Assembly (NCBI RefSeq): GCF_003122205.1
Contig: NZ_QEYE01000030.1
Span: 1-34,863, forward strand
Direction of reading: 5' to 3'
From: Maritimibacter sp. 55A14
Lineage (GTDB): Bacteria; Pseudomonadota; Alphaproteobacteria; Rhodobacterales; Rhodobacteraceae
DNA length: 34,863 nt
This document shows, piece by piece, positions 1 to 8,243 of the stretch. A model generated the notes under the pieces. That model ran no database searches, was not told the DNA's origin, and saw only the letters and a list, made by a program, of their open reading frames with translations. Position numbers and translations under genes: made by a program. Positions within the stretch are counted from its first letter, which is position 1. The number at the start of each line of letters is the position of its first letter.

Positions 1-116
1 GCGAAATCGGCCGAGAAGGAAAGCGGCTCAGCATGGGCGGGCGCGGTCGGCAAGAAGGCCCCGGTCATCCCGAAGGCGAGCAATGTCGAAAGCGCGTAGC
101 GTGACTGTCCCAGCAT
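1..116 (-). CDS. Secreted protein, N-terminal fragment (runs off left edge)
   Basis: Only the first 38 codons are inside the window. The start is ATG, preceded by an AAGGA ribosome binding site six bases away. The translation reads as a classical Sec signal peptide: a short positive N-region (MLGQSRYAL), a hydrophobic core and an AHA-E type cleavage site near residue 29, followed by EPLSFSADF. The gene lies 130 bp downstream of the imelysin gene on the same strand, so it is probably in the same transcription unit. In related bacteria imelysin genes are often followed by a di-heme oxidoreductase or a second imelysin, and this protein could be such a partner. Too little is visible to name the family. 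Confidence 0.7.
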   Translation of the reverse strand, partial: MLGQSRYALSTLLAFGMTGAFLPTAPAHAEPLSFSADF

Positions 117-246
117 GGTACATCCTTATAATTTATCTGAAATTTTCTACTCCGGATGCAGGCAAGGCCATCCGGCATCTGGAATGGCTGGCTGGGCGGG
201 AGGGCCCGAGCTGGCTGGTTTCGTCCTGGCAGCGGGGCCGGGTCTC

Positions 247-1503
247 TTACTGGAAGACGGCGTCGGGGTCGTCAAGACTGTCGGATCCCTCGAAAGCGAC
301 TCCGTCAAGCTTCAGGGCCGTCACCGCGCGCTCGATTTCGCGGGTCTGCACGACCAGCGCGTCGACCGCCCCCATGACCAGCGCCTCGCCGGCGGCGTTG
401 TCGCGGGCGAGCATCTGGTCGTAGCTGAAACCGGCCTCGGCCGCGGCCTTGATCCGGCCGAGTTTTGCCATCGTCTCGTCCAGCGCGTCACGCAGCGCGG
501 CATCGACATCCGGCGCGGTTTCGGCCACCAGGCCGGACAAGGACGGCCCGGCTACGAGGCTGCCGTCAATGCGGACATATTCGCCGGTATAGACGTTCCG
601 GATCCCCAGCCCGTCGTAATAGTGGCTGTTATGGGTGTTGTCGGAGAAGCAGTCATGCTCCTCCTCGGGGTCGTTGAGCATCAGGCCCAGCTTCATCCGC
701 TCGCCCGCCTGCTCGCCATAGGACAGGCTGCCCATGCCGGTGAGGATTGCCTTGATCCCGGCATCCTCGTCCTCGGCCAGCGCGGCGCGCGCGGCGCCGC
801 CCTCGGCCCATTGAGCGGTCATCCATTCCAGATCGCTGACCAGCAGATCGGTCGCGGCCTTCAGATAGGCACCGCGCCGGTCGCAATTGCCGTTCGTGCA
901 AGCATCGCCAGTGGCGAAATCTGTCCAGGGGCGGTCGCCGGCGCCATGCGCCGTGCCGTTGAGATCCTGCCCCCAGAGCAGGAATTCGATGGCGTGGTAG
1001 CCGGTCGCGACATTGGCTTCCACCTCGTCGGCCTCATGCAGCGTTTCCTCCAGCAAGGCCGGGGTGATGCTGGTCGCGTCGATTTCCTGGCCCGAGAGCG
1101 TGAAGCGTGGCGTCGCCACGACATTGAGCACGGCATAGGGGTTTTCGTCGCGCGCCCCGCCATAGGCCGCGTCGACATAGTCGATGAGCCCCTCATCGAG
1201 TGGCCAGGCGTTCACCTTGCCTTCCCAATCGTCGACGATCGGGTTGCCGAACCGGTATGCCTCGGTCTGCTGATAGGGCACACGCGCGCGCATCCAAGCC
1301 CGGCGTGCGTCGGCCAGCGTCCCGGCGGAGGGCGCGTCTAACAGTGTCTCCACCGCTTCCCGCAGGGCGCGCGCGGTGATCACGCTGTCCTCGTATCCGG
1401 CATGGGCGATGTCGGAATAGGTGTCCAGGACCTCGGCCTTTCCGGCCCAAGCGGGTGTGGAGACCGAAAGCGCCAGTATCATTGCGGTTGCCATGCGCGT
1501 CAT
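247..1503 (-). CDS. Imelysin family (M75-like) periplasmic iron-related protein
   Basis: A 418-aa protein of the imelysin/IrpA/ICMP family, exported proteins linked to iron or heme uptake. The conserved GxHxxE motif is seen as G168-Y-H170-A-I-E173, followed by FLLWGQDLNG, a typical imelysin block. The chosen start gives a clean signal peptide (MTRMATAMIL core, cleavage after PAWA at residue 20) and has GAAGGG seven bases upstream. An in-frame ATG 34 codons earlier would add a charged extension ahead of the signal peptide and is rejected. The family is not a proven peptidase despite its name. A secreted protein gene follows on the same strand, and a consensus -35 box with an inverted repeat lies 78-107 bp upstream, so iron-responsive control is plausible but not shown. 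Confidence 0.9.
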   Translation of the reverse strand: MTRMATAMILALSVSTPAWAGKAEVLDTYSDIAHAGYEDSVITARALREAVETLLDAPSAGTLADARRAWMRARVPYQQTEAYRFGNPIVDDWEGKVNAWPLDEGLIDYVDAAYGGARDENPYAVLNVVATPRFTLSGQEIDATSITPALLEETLHEADEVEANVATGYHAIEFLLWGQDLNGTAHGAGDRPWTDFATGDACTNGNCDRRGAYLKAATDLLVSDLEWMTAQWAEGGAARAALAEDEDAGIKAILTGMGSLSYGEQAGERMKLGLMLNDPEEEHDCFSDNTHNSHYYDGLGIRNVYTGEYVRIDGSLVAGPSLSGLVAETAPDVDAALRDALDETMAKLGRIKAAAEAGFSYDQMLARDNAAGEALVMGAVDALVVQTREIERAVTALKLDGVAFEGSDSLDDPDAVFQ

Positions 1504-1580
1504 CAAAAATCCCTTCGGTAGAATTCGTCCAGCTTCGGCCGCGCGCACCGCCCGTTCTTGGGCTGACTCGCGACAAGGAG

Positions 1581-1610
1581 ATGACTGACTCTTTTCGTCA
1601 GTCATGTCAA
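1581..1610 (-). promoter_or_regulatory. Putative promoter -35 with overlapping 9-bp inverted repeat upstream of imelysin
   Basis: A perfect inverted repeat, ATGACTGAC and GTCAGTCAT, is separated by seven bases (1581-1605). On the minus strand it directly abuts a perfect TTGACA hexamer (1605-1610) that could be the -35 box for the imelysin gene, so the repeat would cover the spacer and -10 region. No good -10 hexamer is visible. There is no U-tract, so it does not look like a terminator. It could be a repressor operator. It does not match the Irr or RirA consensus as I know them. Confidence 0.4.
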
Positions 1611-1662
1611 TTCCGACTATTACACTAGGTTTTCTGCGCTGGCTGCCGCGACTCGCCCGGAC

Positions 1663-2781
1663 TCAGTGCGCCGCCGCGTCGCGTGGCGGGGAAGGCGGCA
1701 CCGGCCGAACCCCGGCGTCGCGCGCGAGTTCCACCAGCCCTGCGTCACGGATGAAGACCGTGTGCCGGGCCCGGCCGCCATCCTTCGAGGCATAAAGCGC
1801 GCGGTCCGCATCGCTGAGCATCTGCGAGGCGTCCTGCGCGGCGTAGTTGCTCGACAAGGTGGTGCCGATGCTGGCGCTCACGCGGCAGGGCCGGCCCTCG
1901 AAAAGGATCGGCTCTTCCAGCCGCTCGATGATCCGCTGCGCAATCCGGTTGAGCACCGCAACATCGTCACAATTGCGGCAGATGAGCACGAACTCATCCC
2001 CGCCCGCGCGCACCACCATGTCGTCGCGGCGCGTTTCCGCCAGCAGGATACGCGCCACTTGGCGCAGCACGTGGTCGCCCGCCGCATGGCCCAGCGTGTC
2101 GTTGACCTCCTTGAAATAATCAAGGTCCAGATGCATCAGCCCGAACCGTTCGGACATGTGCGGATCGGCCAGCCGTTCCAGCGCGTGATCCATCGCCCGC
2201 CGGTTGCGCAACCCGGTCAGCGTATCAGTGAAGGCCTGTTTTTCCGCCGCGATCCGCGCCCCTTCCAGGCGCTTGTTCAGCTTGCGGGATTCCGCCAGGA
2301 TCGCCGACTGCGCCTCGATCAGGTAGAGCATCTCTACCGTGGGGTCGAAGGGCGCGAAATCGGTACCTGTCAGCCCGTAGCGGCCCACCGCCTCGACCAC
2401 CGAGATGCCCAGCGACAGGTTCAGGATCGCGCCCTGCCCATCGCCCAGCGCCACCACAATGCCGCGCAGCGTGTCGCGCGGGCCGTCCCGGAAGGCCAGT
2501 TGCACCTTCTCGCCGTCATGGGCCAGAAGATCGGCCAGCACGCGCACCGTGTTGGGCCGGCGCCACTCGAACACCTCCAGCAGGCGGGCGCCGGTCAGGA
2601 TCTGTCCGGGGCGCAGCTTGCGCAAGGTGGGGCCGCAATGCTCGATATGTCCGCTGGCCCCCACCCAGACATGGAGCGGCATAAGCAGGTCGAGCGCGCC
2701 CTTGGGCAAAAGTGGCCCCGGCGGCGCCGGCCCGGCGCCGGTTGCACCGCCCGCGGTCCCGTTCGCCGCCACGCCAGTCAT
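1663..2781 (-). CDS. HNOBA-GGDEF diguanylate cyclase, partner of H-NOX
   Basis: A 372-aa soluble protein. Residues about 24-180 match the HNOBA (heme-NO-binding-associated) domain of soluble guanylate cyclases: LLMPLHVWV, GPTLRKLRPG, the FEWRRP block, and GLTGTDFAPFDPTVEMLYLIE, which corresponds to the 'SDIPLHDATRDL' region. The end of this stretch (EAQSAILAESRKLNKRL) is probably a helical linker. A complete GGDEF domain follows, with AGGDEF at 259-264, D220-Y-F-K and the allosteric I-site R251-R-D-D254 at the canonical five-residue spacing, so an active, product-inhibited c-di-GMP synthase is expected. The start codon overlaps the stop of the H-NOX gene in ATGA, which implies translational coupling. 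I infer that H-NOX binds NO (or another ligand) and controls the cyclase through HNOBA. The first 23 residues are Gly/Ala/Pro-rich and probably disordered. Confidence 0.9.
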   Translation of the reverse strand: MTGVAANGTAGGATGAGPAPPGPLLPKGALDLLMPLHVWVGASGHIEHCGPTLRKLRPGQILTGARLLEVFEWRRPNTVRVLADLLAHDGEKVQLAFRDGPRDTLRGIVVALGDGQGAILNLSLGISVVEAVGRYGLTGTDFAPFDPTVEMLYLIEAQSAILAESRKLNKRLEGARIAAEKQAFTDTLTGLRNRRAMDHALERLADPHMSERFGLMHLDLDYFKEVNDTLGHAAGDHVLRQVARILLAETRRDDMVVRAGGDEFVLICRNCDDVAVLNRIAQRIIERLEEPILFEGRPCRVSASIGTTLSSNYAAQDASQMLSDADRALYASKDGGRARHTVFIRDAGLVELARDAGVRPVPPSPPRDAAAH

Positions 2782-3365
2782 CGCCTAACGCGCCCCAGCG
2801 CGAAACTGCGGCCTTCGGCATGAGTCGTTTCCAGAAGTTCGATTGTGATCGCCTCATCCCGCGCATGGGCGCCGCTGGCATGGTACTCCATGAGCACCAG
2901 CGCGCCGTATTCGTCGGCCATCGCCCGGAGCACGCCCAGCACGACTGGGCCCAGATCGCCCCAGCACAGACCCAGCGTGAAGGAGGAGCCACCATGTTCG
3001 CGCATTTCGATCCTAGGCAAGTCCAGGTCGGGCAGCGCCAGCCGCCCGCGATCATGCAACTCTTCGAGCGAATGGAGGAAATCGACGAAAGTCTCCCCGC
3101 CGAAGCGCAACAGGCGACGCAAGGCATCGGATTCCGGGTGGGTGACCAGGTAATGCCCCAGATCCTCCAGAAACAGGACGCGTTCCTTTTCCAGCAGTTC
3201 GCTGGCGGCGCGGATCACCGCGTCGGTCAGGGCATCGTCATAGGTCAGCAGCGCCTCGAAATCCTGGGACTCGAGCTTGGCGCGCGCGCAGACTTCGGCC
3301 CAGCGATCGGCCCCGTAGGTGTCGCGCACGAAACACTGGATCGAGCGGTTTATCAGCCCGTGCAT
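2778..3365 (-). CDS. H-NOX (heme NO-binding, HNOB) domain sensor protein
   Basis: A 195-aa single-domain protein. MHGLINRSIQCFVRDTYG is the typical HNOB N-terminus. H104, in SLEELHDRG, sits where the proximal heme histidine of H-NOX proteins lies (the 'DEVH' helix). The usual YxSxR heme-propionate motif, expected about 30 residues later, is not visible: the region reads GGSSFTLGLCWGD. The protein may therefore bind heme weakly, bind it differently, or be a divergent paralogue. GGAGG lies six bases upstream of the ATG. Its stop overlaps the start of the HNOBA-GGDEF gene. H-NOX genes next to c-di-GMP enzymes are known in other bacteria for NO-controlled biofilm behaviour; that role is inferred here from context. 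Confidence 0.9.
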   Translation of the reverse strand: MHGLINRSIQCFVRDTYGADRWAEVCARAKLESQDFEALLTYDDALTDAVIRAASELLEKERVLFLEDLGHYLVTHPESDALRRLLRFGGETFVDFLHSLEELHDRGRLALPDLDLPRIEMREHGGSSFTLGLCWGDLGPVVLGVLRAMADEYGALVLMEYHASGAHARDEAITIELLETTHAEGRSFALGRVRR

Positions 3366-3443
3366 CTCGCCCTCCTGCCCGCGGTTTGGCGGTATACGGG
3401 AAGGCTAAGGCCGATACGTTAACAAAATGCCAATCCTCGCGCC

Positions 3444-5231
3444 TCAGGGCCGCGGCACCAGTTCCACCCCCTCCACGCTGAGTGCGCGCAGGCTGGGCTG
3501 CCCAATGGAAAAACGCCCCGCCGCCACCGCACCCAGGGCGTCCGATGGCGCAAGACGCAGCAGGTCGCCGCCAAGCTGCGTGGGTTGCGAGGCTTCCTGA
3601 TAGCCCGCCTCGCCGCGGCGCAGCATCGTCACGCGGGTGCCCTGCCCGCCCGGTTCGGCCAGGAAGATCATCGCCTCGGGTCCGGGCCATTGGTCGGCCA
3701 GGTCCACCAGCGCCACGACGCAGCCCGCGCCGCCATCGGCAAGGGTCTGGTCGCAGCCGCTTCTCAGGCGGCGCAGGAAATGCATCGGCTGGTTGTCGAG
3801 CAACCCCTCGGGCAATTCGGCATCCGCAGGGTGGACGCGAAGCTGCCCCGCAAGCCGCGCCGCCAGGTTCCGCTCGGCATCGCCGTTGGGCCGGCCATAG
3901 GGACCCCGCCCCTCGAAGGCGACACGGCTTTCGGCATTCTCCAACTTCGCCAGCCGGACCAGCAGCGCAGCATGTTCCGGGTGGCCGGTCATCGCGCGCA
4001 ATTCCTCCAGTGCGGCGCGTCCGGGCCGCCCAAACTCCCGACCAAGGGTCCAGAGGTCGAGCGCCTCGGCGCTCACGCGGCCGCTTTCGAACCGGGCAAC
4101 CTGGCTCTGCGCCGAAATGCGCTCTGGGTTCAGCACCGGGGTCAGCCACAGCACGGAAAGCCCCATCAGCCCCATCGCCATCCAGGTGTTACCGGCCCGG
4201 ATGCGCGCCATCCACCCGCCGCGCAGCGCCACGGACACCGCGTAGAGCAGCGCGTAGAGCATCACCGCCAGTGCCGCCAGCGCCGCCATCAGCCGGTCCG
4301 GCGTCCAGCCGTATTGCGCCACGCGGACCCAGACCGCCCAGCCGGCGAGCGCCGCCAGCACCGGCAGGAGCAGCGACATGATCTGGGCGGTCGCACGCAT
4401 GATCGGGCTGTCGGTGGCGCAGAAATCATCCTCGTCCAGCGCCGAGGTGACCAGCGTGATCGCCCCCACCGCCATCGCCAGAAGCGTGCCCGCCGCCGAG
4501 AGGCTGCCGAATACATCGTCGAGGCCGCGGATCGGCACCATGACCAGGAAAACAGCCACCACCGCGGTCACGACCGGCAGCAGAAGCCGCAGCATGCGCA
4601 GCACCAGCGAGGGTGTCAGAACCGACGAAAGCTCGCTCAGCACCGCCAGCCCCAGCCCCAGCACCAGTCCCGAGAGCCCCATGACGAACCAGCCGTGATC
4701 CGTCAGGTCGGCCAGCAGCGTGATCCCGACCAGCCCCAGCAACGTGTCGCTGAGCGTGTAGACCAGCCAGAAGACACCCGTGAAGATCCAGGCGGTGGCA
4801 CCGCGCACCACGATCGACCACGATTGTTCGAAGAGCGCGCTGTAATCGCGCCAGCCGCCGCGCGCCATGGCGCCGGCGATCAGGAAGGGCAGCGCCATGA
4901 ACCAGATCGCCAGCCAGGCCGCGACCGGGTGGCCGGTTTCCAGATACGCCTCCACGCCGTCATGGCGCAGGCTGGACCAGGTCAGCAGCCCCGCCCCGGC
5001 GAGCGCCAGCGGCGCGCTCAGCGCCGCGGCACGCGGGAAGGACACCGGCCCCGTCGCCACCAGCGTGCCGCCGAAAAACCCGGCAGCCGCAGCGATGAGG
5101 AAAAGCAGCAGTCGCTGCGGCTCGGGCGCATCCCGGAACGCGTCGTAGAGATACCACAGGCAGACCCCGGCCACGGCCCCGAACAGGCCCAGCACAAGGC
5201 GTCCGCCCGCAAGCTCCCGGTCCGTGGCCAT
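3444..5231 (-). CDS. DUF4153 family multi-pass membrane protein
   Basis: A 595-aa inner-membrane protein. The first 400 or so residues carry about a dozen hydrophobic segments (for example LVLGLFGAVAGVCLWYLY, LLLFLIAAAAGFFGGTL, GWFVMGLSGLVLGLGLAVL). They are followed by a soluble C-terminal part of about 190 residues (SQVARFESGRVSAEALDLW onward). This layout and sequence type match DUF4153 proteins, whose function is unknown. The chosen start (MATDREL) has GGAGGA about six bases upstream. An upstream in-frame extension of 59 codons is Arg-rich and low in hydrophobicity, so it is rejected. The gene stands alone: the H-NOX pair begins 78 bp further along the same strand. Confidence 0.85.
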   Translation of the reverse strand: MATDRELAGGRLVLGLFGAVAGVCLWYLYDAFRDAPEPQRLLLFLIAAAAGFFGGTLVATGPVSFPRAAALSAPLALAGAGLLTWSSLRHDGVEAYLETGHPVAAWLAIWFMALPFLIAGAMARGGWRDYSALFEQSWSIVVRGATAWIFTGVFWLVYTLSDTLLGLVGITLLADLTDHGWFVMGLSGLVLGLGLAVLSELSSVLTPSLVLRMLRLLLPVVTAVVAVFLVMVPIRGLDDVFGSLSAAGTLLAMAVGAITLVTSALDEDDFCATDSPIMRATAQIMSLLLPVLAALAGWAVWVRVAQYGWTPDRLMAALAALAVMLYALLYAVSVALRGGWMARIRAGNTWMAMGLMGLSVLWLTPVLNPERISAQSQVARFESGRVSAEALDLWTLGREFGRPGRAALEELRAMTGHPEHAALLVRLAKLENAESRVAFEGRGPYGRPNGDAERNLAARLAGQLRVHPADAELPEGLLDNQPMHFLRRLRSGCDQTLADGGAGCVVALVDLADQWPGPEAMIFLAEPGGQGTRVTMLRRGEAGYQEASQPTQLGGDLLRLAPSDALGAVAAGRFSIGQPSLRALSVEGVELVPRP

Positions 5232-5618
5232 GATCGTTCCTCCGCCATTGATTGCGGGCAGACTAGCCACCGACCGCCGCCGAGGCCAGTGCCGCGTTGC
5301 CCGGCGATTCGCCGGCACGGACGGATTGCGGCAACGAGGCCACGGGGAAACGCCCCGCCTCGCCGCGTGACAGCCTAAGCGCGACCTTGGATCCCGGACA
5401 ACAACCAAGGGACATCCCCGCCAGAATTACCCGCACGGCCCTTAGGTCGCGCCCCATTTCCGCCTCTTTCTGGCCACCGGATTGCCCGAAATCTTAGGCT
5501 ATTGTGGCGATAGCGTGCCGGGTCCGCCCCGTTGCACGGAACAAAACGGATTGGCGGGGGTGAGCGTTTCCGAAGCGCGCGCAAACCCGCTGGCTCAGAC
5601 CACCGAGGGGGTCCAAGG
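5232..5618. other. 387-bp gap between divergent genes, no certain gene
   Basis: This stretch separates the DUF4153 gene (minus) from the 51-aa microprotein (plus) and should hold both promoters. I see no rRNA, tRNA or repeat here. A 64-codon minus-strand frame (5263-5457) has a plausible GAGG site five bases before its ATG, but mixed third-position use and no recognisable features, so I do not call it a gene. Confidence 0.5.
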
Positions 5619-5774
5619 ATGCTGCATCTCGCACTCATCTTCCTGTGCTTCAGCCAGATCCTGCATTGCAGCCGGAACTGGCTACGGCTGACCGCGCAGC
5701 TACGTGCGGAGGCGGCGCATGAAAAGCTCAAGGCGCATCTCAACTGGCGCAGGCCAGAGCAACAGTGGCTCTGA
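5619..5774 (+). CDS. 51-aa microprotein with hydrophobic N-terminus
   Basis: A small frame beginning MLHLALIFLCFSQILHCSR, preceded by a GAGGGG site nine bases upstream. The first 17 residues form a short hydrophobic, Cys-containing helix; the rest is amphipathic and basic (NWLRLTAQLRAEAAHEKLKA). It could be a single-pass membrane microprotein with a cytoplasmic helix. It is convergent with the MttB-family gene, 23 bp away. I do not recognise the family. The call rests on the ribosome site, on coding-like composition and on its being the only frame on this strand. Homologues in related genomes would decide it. Confidence 0.5.
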   Translation: MLHLALIFLCFSQILHCSRNWLRLTAQLRAEAAHEKLKAHLNWRRPEQQWL

Positions 5775-5797
5775 CCCGCCCCGGCGCCTGAGCCGGC

Positions 5798-7348
5798 TCA
5801 GAAATCCGTGGGCGCGCCGCCTTCGGCCTTGCGGCGCTCCACGAAGGCCTTCAACTCCTCATGGATGCCCTCGTCCATCGGCGGGGCCACGTATTCCGCC
5901 AGGATGGCCTTGAACGCCTTGTGCGCGCGCGCCGCCGTCCAGTCACCGCCGGCCAGTTCCCAGGCCTCGTAGTTGCGCCAGTCGCTGATGAGCGGCGCAT
6001 AGAAGGCGGTGGTGTAGCGCTCCTGGGTGTGCTGGGTGCCGAAGAAATGCCCCTCGCTGCCGACTGCGGCCACGGCATCCACCGCTATATCCTCAGGCGT
6101 CGTGGCCCAGGTCGCGGTCTCGAAATAGCGCTGGATCATCTGCAGAACTTCGCAATCCATGATGAATTTCTCGGGGCTGGCGATCAGCCCGCCCTCCAGC
6201 CAGCCGGCAGCGTGGTAGACCATGTTGGTTCCCGACTGCACCGCCGCCCAAAGCGCGTTCGACGTCTCCCACATCGCCTGTCCGTCCGGCACATTGGCCG
6301 CGCAGGAGCCCGAGGCGCGCATTGGCAGGCCGTAGAACCGTGCAAGCTGCCCGGTCATCTGCGTGGCGCGCATGTATTCCGGGGTGCCGAAGGCGGGAGC
6401 GCCCGATCTCATGTCCACGTTGGAGGTGAAGGTGCCGATCGCACATGGCGCGCCGGGGCGGATATACTGCGCCAGCACGATCGCGCAGAGCGACTCGGCC
6501 AGCGATTGCGCCACCGCACCGGACATCGTGACGGGGGCCATCGCGCCGGCCAGCGTGAAGGGCGTGACCACCACCGCCTGCCCGCGGCGCACGCAGCGCA
6601 TGAACCCGTCGAGCATCGGAATGTCGTGCTTGAGGGGCGAGGTGGAGTTGATGTTGGTGTACATCCGCGGGCTGGACTCAAATTCCTCATGGCTCAGCCC
6701 GCCGGCAATGCGGATCATCTCCATCACGTCCTCGACGCGCTCGCGGCCCAGGCTGTAGGCGTGACCCACCTTGTCGGTCAGCGTCAGCTTGTCGTAAAGC
6801 ACGTCGAGATGGCGCACCGAGGCGTGGACGTCCACCGGCTCCACCGGGTAGCCGCCGGCGAAATGGATACAGTTGAAATACTGGGTCAGCTTCAGCAGGT
6901 TGCGGCAATGCTCCCGCGTGCCGGAGACCTTGCCGGTTTCCATGTCCCAGTAGCTCGGCGGCGATGAGACATTGCCGAAGACGATGCTGCGCCCGCCAAT
7001 GGTCAGCCGGCGCTCGGGGTTGCGCGGGGTGATGGTGAAGGAGGCGGGCGCGCGACGCACCATCTCCATCACGAAGTCGCGGCCCATCCGCACGTTGGTG
7101 TCCTGCACCGTGCAACCGGCCTCGGCCATGAGCGCGCGCGCCTCGTCGTTGAGGAACTCGATGCCGATCTCCTCGAGAATGCGCATGGCGCCGTCGTGAA
7201 TGGCGGCGATGCCGTCCTCGTCCAGCGGCTCGGTCGGGCGGTCGGGGTTCTCGGGAATGCGCCAGGGCGTCTGCGGCAGCGCCTTCGCCTCGCTCAGCCG
7301 CACATTGCCGGATCGCCCGCCGCCGCGTCGTCTCGACCGCTGTTCCAC
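5798..7348 (-). CDS. MttB-family (trimethylamine methyltransferase-like) corrinoid methyltransferase
   Basis: A 516-aa protein of the MttB superfamily, TIM-barrel enzymes that move a methyl group from a (quaternary) amine to a corrinoid protein. Typical blocks are PLDEDGIAAIHDGAMRILEE near the N-terminus, TITPRNPERRLTIGG, FNCIHFAGGYPVEPVD, GTFTSNVDMRSGAPAFGTPE, ANVPDGQAMWETSNALWAA and the terminal RRKAEGGAPTDF. The frame has no internal amber codon, so this is the non-pyrrolysine type. Such members in other organisms demethylate glycine betaine, proline betaine or carnitine rather than trimethylamine, so the substrate here is open. The start is set at GTG (EQRSRRRGGGR follows) because GGGGAGA lies about six bases upstream; longer upstream frames lack a ribosome site. 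No corrinoid protein gene lies beside it. Confidence 0.9.
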   Translation of the reverse strand: MEQRSRRRGGGRSGNVRLSEAKALPQTPWRIPENPDRPTEPLDEDGIAAIHDGAMRILEEIGIEFLNDEARALMAEAGCTVQDTNVRMGRDFVMEMVRRAPASFTITPRNPERRLTIGGRSIVFGNVSSPPSYWDMETGKVSGTREHCRNLLKLTQYFNCIHFAGGYPVEPVDVHASVRHLDVLYDKLTLTDKVGHAYSLGRERVEDVMEMIRIAGGLSHEEFESSPRMYTNINSTSPLKHDIPMLDGFMRCVRRGQAVVVTPFTLAGAMAPVTMSGAVAQSLAESLCAIVLAQYIRPGAPCAIGTFTSNVDMRSGAPAFGTPEYMRATQMTGQLARFYGLPMRASGSCAANVPDGQAMWETSNALWAAVQSGTNMVYHAAGWLEGGLIASPEKFIMDCEVLQMIQRYFETATWATTPEDIAVDAVAAVGSEGHFFGTQHTQERYTTAFYAPLISDWRNYEAWELAGGDWTAARAHKAFKAILAEYVAPPMDEGIHEELKAFVERRKAEGGAPTDF

Positions 7349-7474
7349 GATATCTCTCCCCGCTGCTTTGGCCCCAAAAGACACGGGGATTCGCGGCAAG
7401 TGTTTGCGGAATGCGACGGATCGCGTCGGATTCGGAGCACATTCTGCCGCTTCAACGGGTCGTGAGGTGCGCGC

Positions 7475-8167
7475 TCAGCCCAGCGCGTCGATCCAGCCGG
7501 GCAACGCGCCGATATCTGGCAGGATGACATCGGCCAGATCGTCAAGATCCGCAGTGGTAGCCATCCCGGTCAGCACCCCCACCGTGCGCATCCCCGCCGC
7601 GCGCCCGGCGGCCAGGTCGTGGCGGCTGTCGCCCACCATCGCGATGCGTTCGGGTGCCAGCCCGGTACGGCGGCGGAACTCGTGCAGCATCCCCGGATCG
7701 GGCTTGGCGCCATGCCCGCTGTCATAGCCCGCGACGAACTCGAACGCGCCGCGGATGCCCACGGCGGTCAAATGCGCCTCGGCGGCCTCCAGCGCGTCGT
7801 TTGTGACGACGCCCAGCCGCAGCCCGCGCGCGATAAGCCCGGCCACCAGCGGCACCAAGGGCGCGGCGGGCACCAGCGGCAGGCCGTGCATGGCGGCGTT
7901 CATCCGGGCCACGAGCCGCGGCTCGTCCCAGTCCGGCACGTCCGGCAGGAGTGCATGGGCGATCTGCTCCGGCGTGCCCGTGACCGCGACGCTCTGCGGC
8001 CCGAAGCCGGCAGTCTCCAGGTCGAAGCCGATCCGCCGGCCCAGCGCCACGGCGCGGGCGCGGTCACCGCAGGCGATCTCGATCAGCAACTCTTGCACGA
8101 AGACCGAGAACGTGTCCCGGAAATGAAAGAGTGTGCCGTCCTTGTCGAAAAGAATGCCGCCGACCAT
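7475..8167 (-). CDS. HAD-superfamily phosphatase (phosphoglycolate phosphatase-like)
   Basis: A 230-aa haloacid-dehalogenase hydrolase with all four motifs. Motif I is F-D8-K-D10-G-T; motif II is the Thr in LGVVTND; motif III is the Lys in GHGAKPDPGML; motif IV is MVGDSRHDLAAGRAAG. The helical cap between motifs I and II is of the size seen in Gph/PGMB-type C1-cap enzymes. It should be a small-molecule phosphatase; phosphoglycolate is the commonest substrate for this group but is not proven. GGAGG lies eight bases before the chosen ATG. It lies on the same strand as the DUF3572 gene, 76 bp downstream of it, and upstream of the MttB-family gene. Confidence 0.88.
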   Translation of the reverse strand: MVGGILFDKDGTLFHFRDTFSVFVQELLIEIACGDRARAVALGRRIGFDLETAGFGPQSVAVTGTPEQIAHALLPDVPDWDEPRLVARMNAAMHGLPLVPAAPLVPLVAGLIARGLRLGVVTNDALEAAEAHLTAVGIRGAFEFVAGYDSGHGAKPDPGMLHEFRRRTGLAPERIAMVGDSRHDLAAGRAAGMRTVGVLTGMATTADLDDLADVILPDIGALPGWIDALG

Positions 8168-8243
8168 CCGTCCCGCCTCCCGCCTTGGTCCGCGCAAGGA
8201 TTTAGCCGAGCGGCGCGCGAAACACCAGACGTGCGCCCGCGGC

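Noticed and set aside
115-1341. Long plus-strand open frame opposite the imelysin gene
   Set aside because: Shadow of a high-GC coding strand. The minus strand has a signal peptide, a ribosome site and a recognised family.
3585-5378. 597-codon plus-strand frame, His/Arg/Gln-rich
   Set aside because: Antisense shadow of the DUF4153 gene; composition is unlike a real protein.
5263-5457. 64-codon minus-strand frame with a GAGG site before its ATG
   Set aside because: No recognisable features and mixed third-position use. Kept only as a remark for the gap.
5798-7348. Pyrrolysine-containing MttB
   Set aside because: The frame is continuous with no in-frame TAG, so this is the non-Pyl subfamily.
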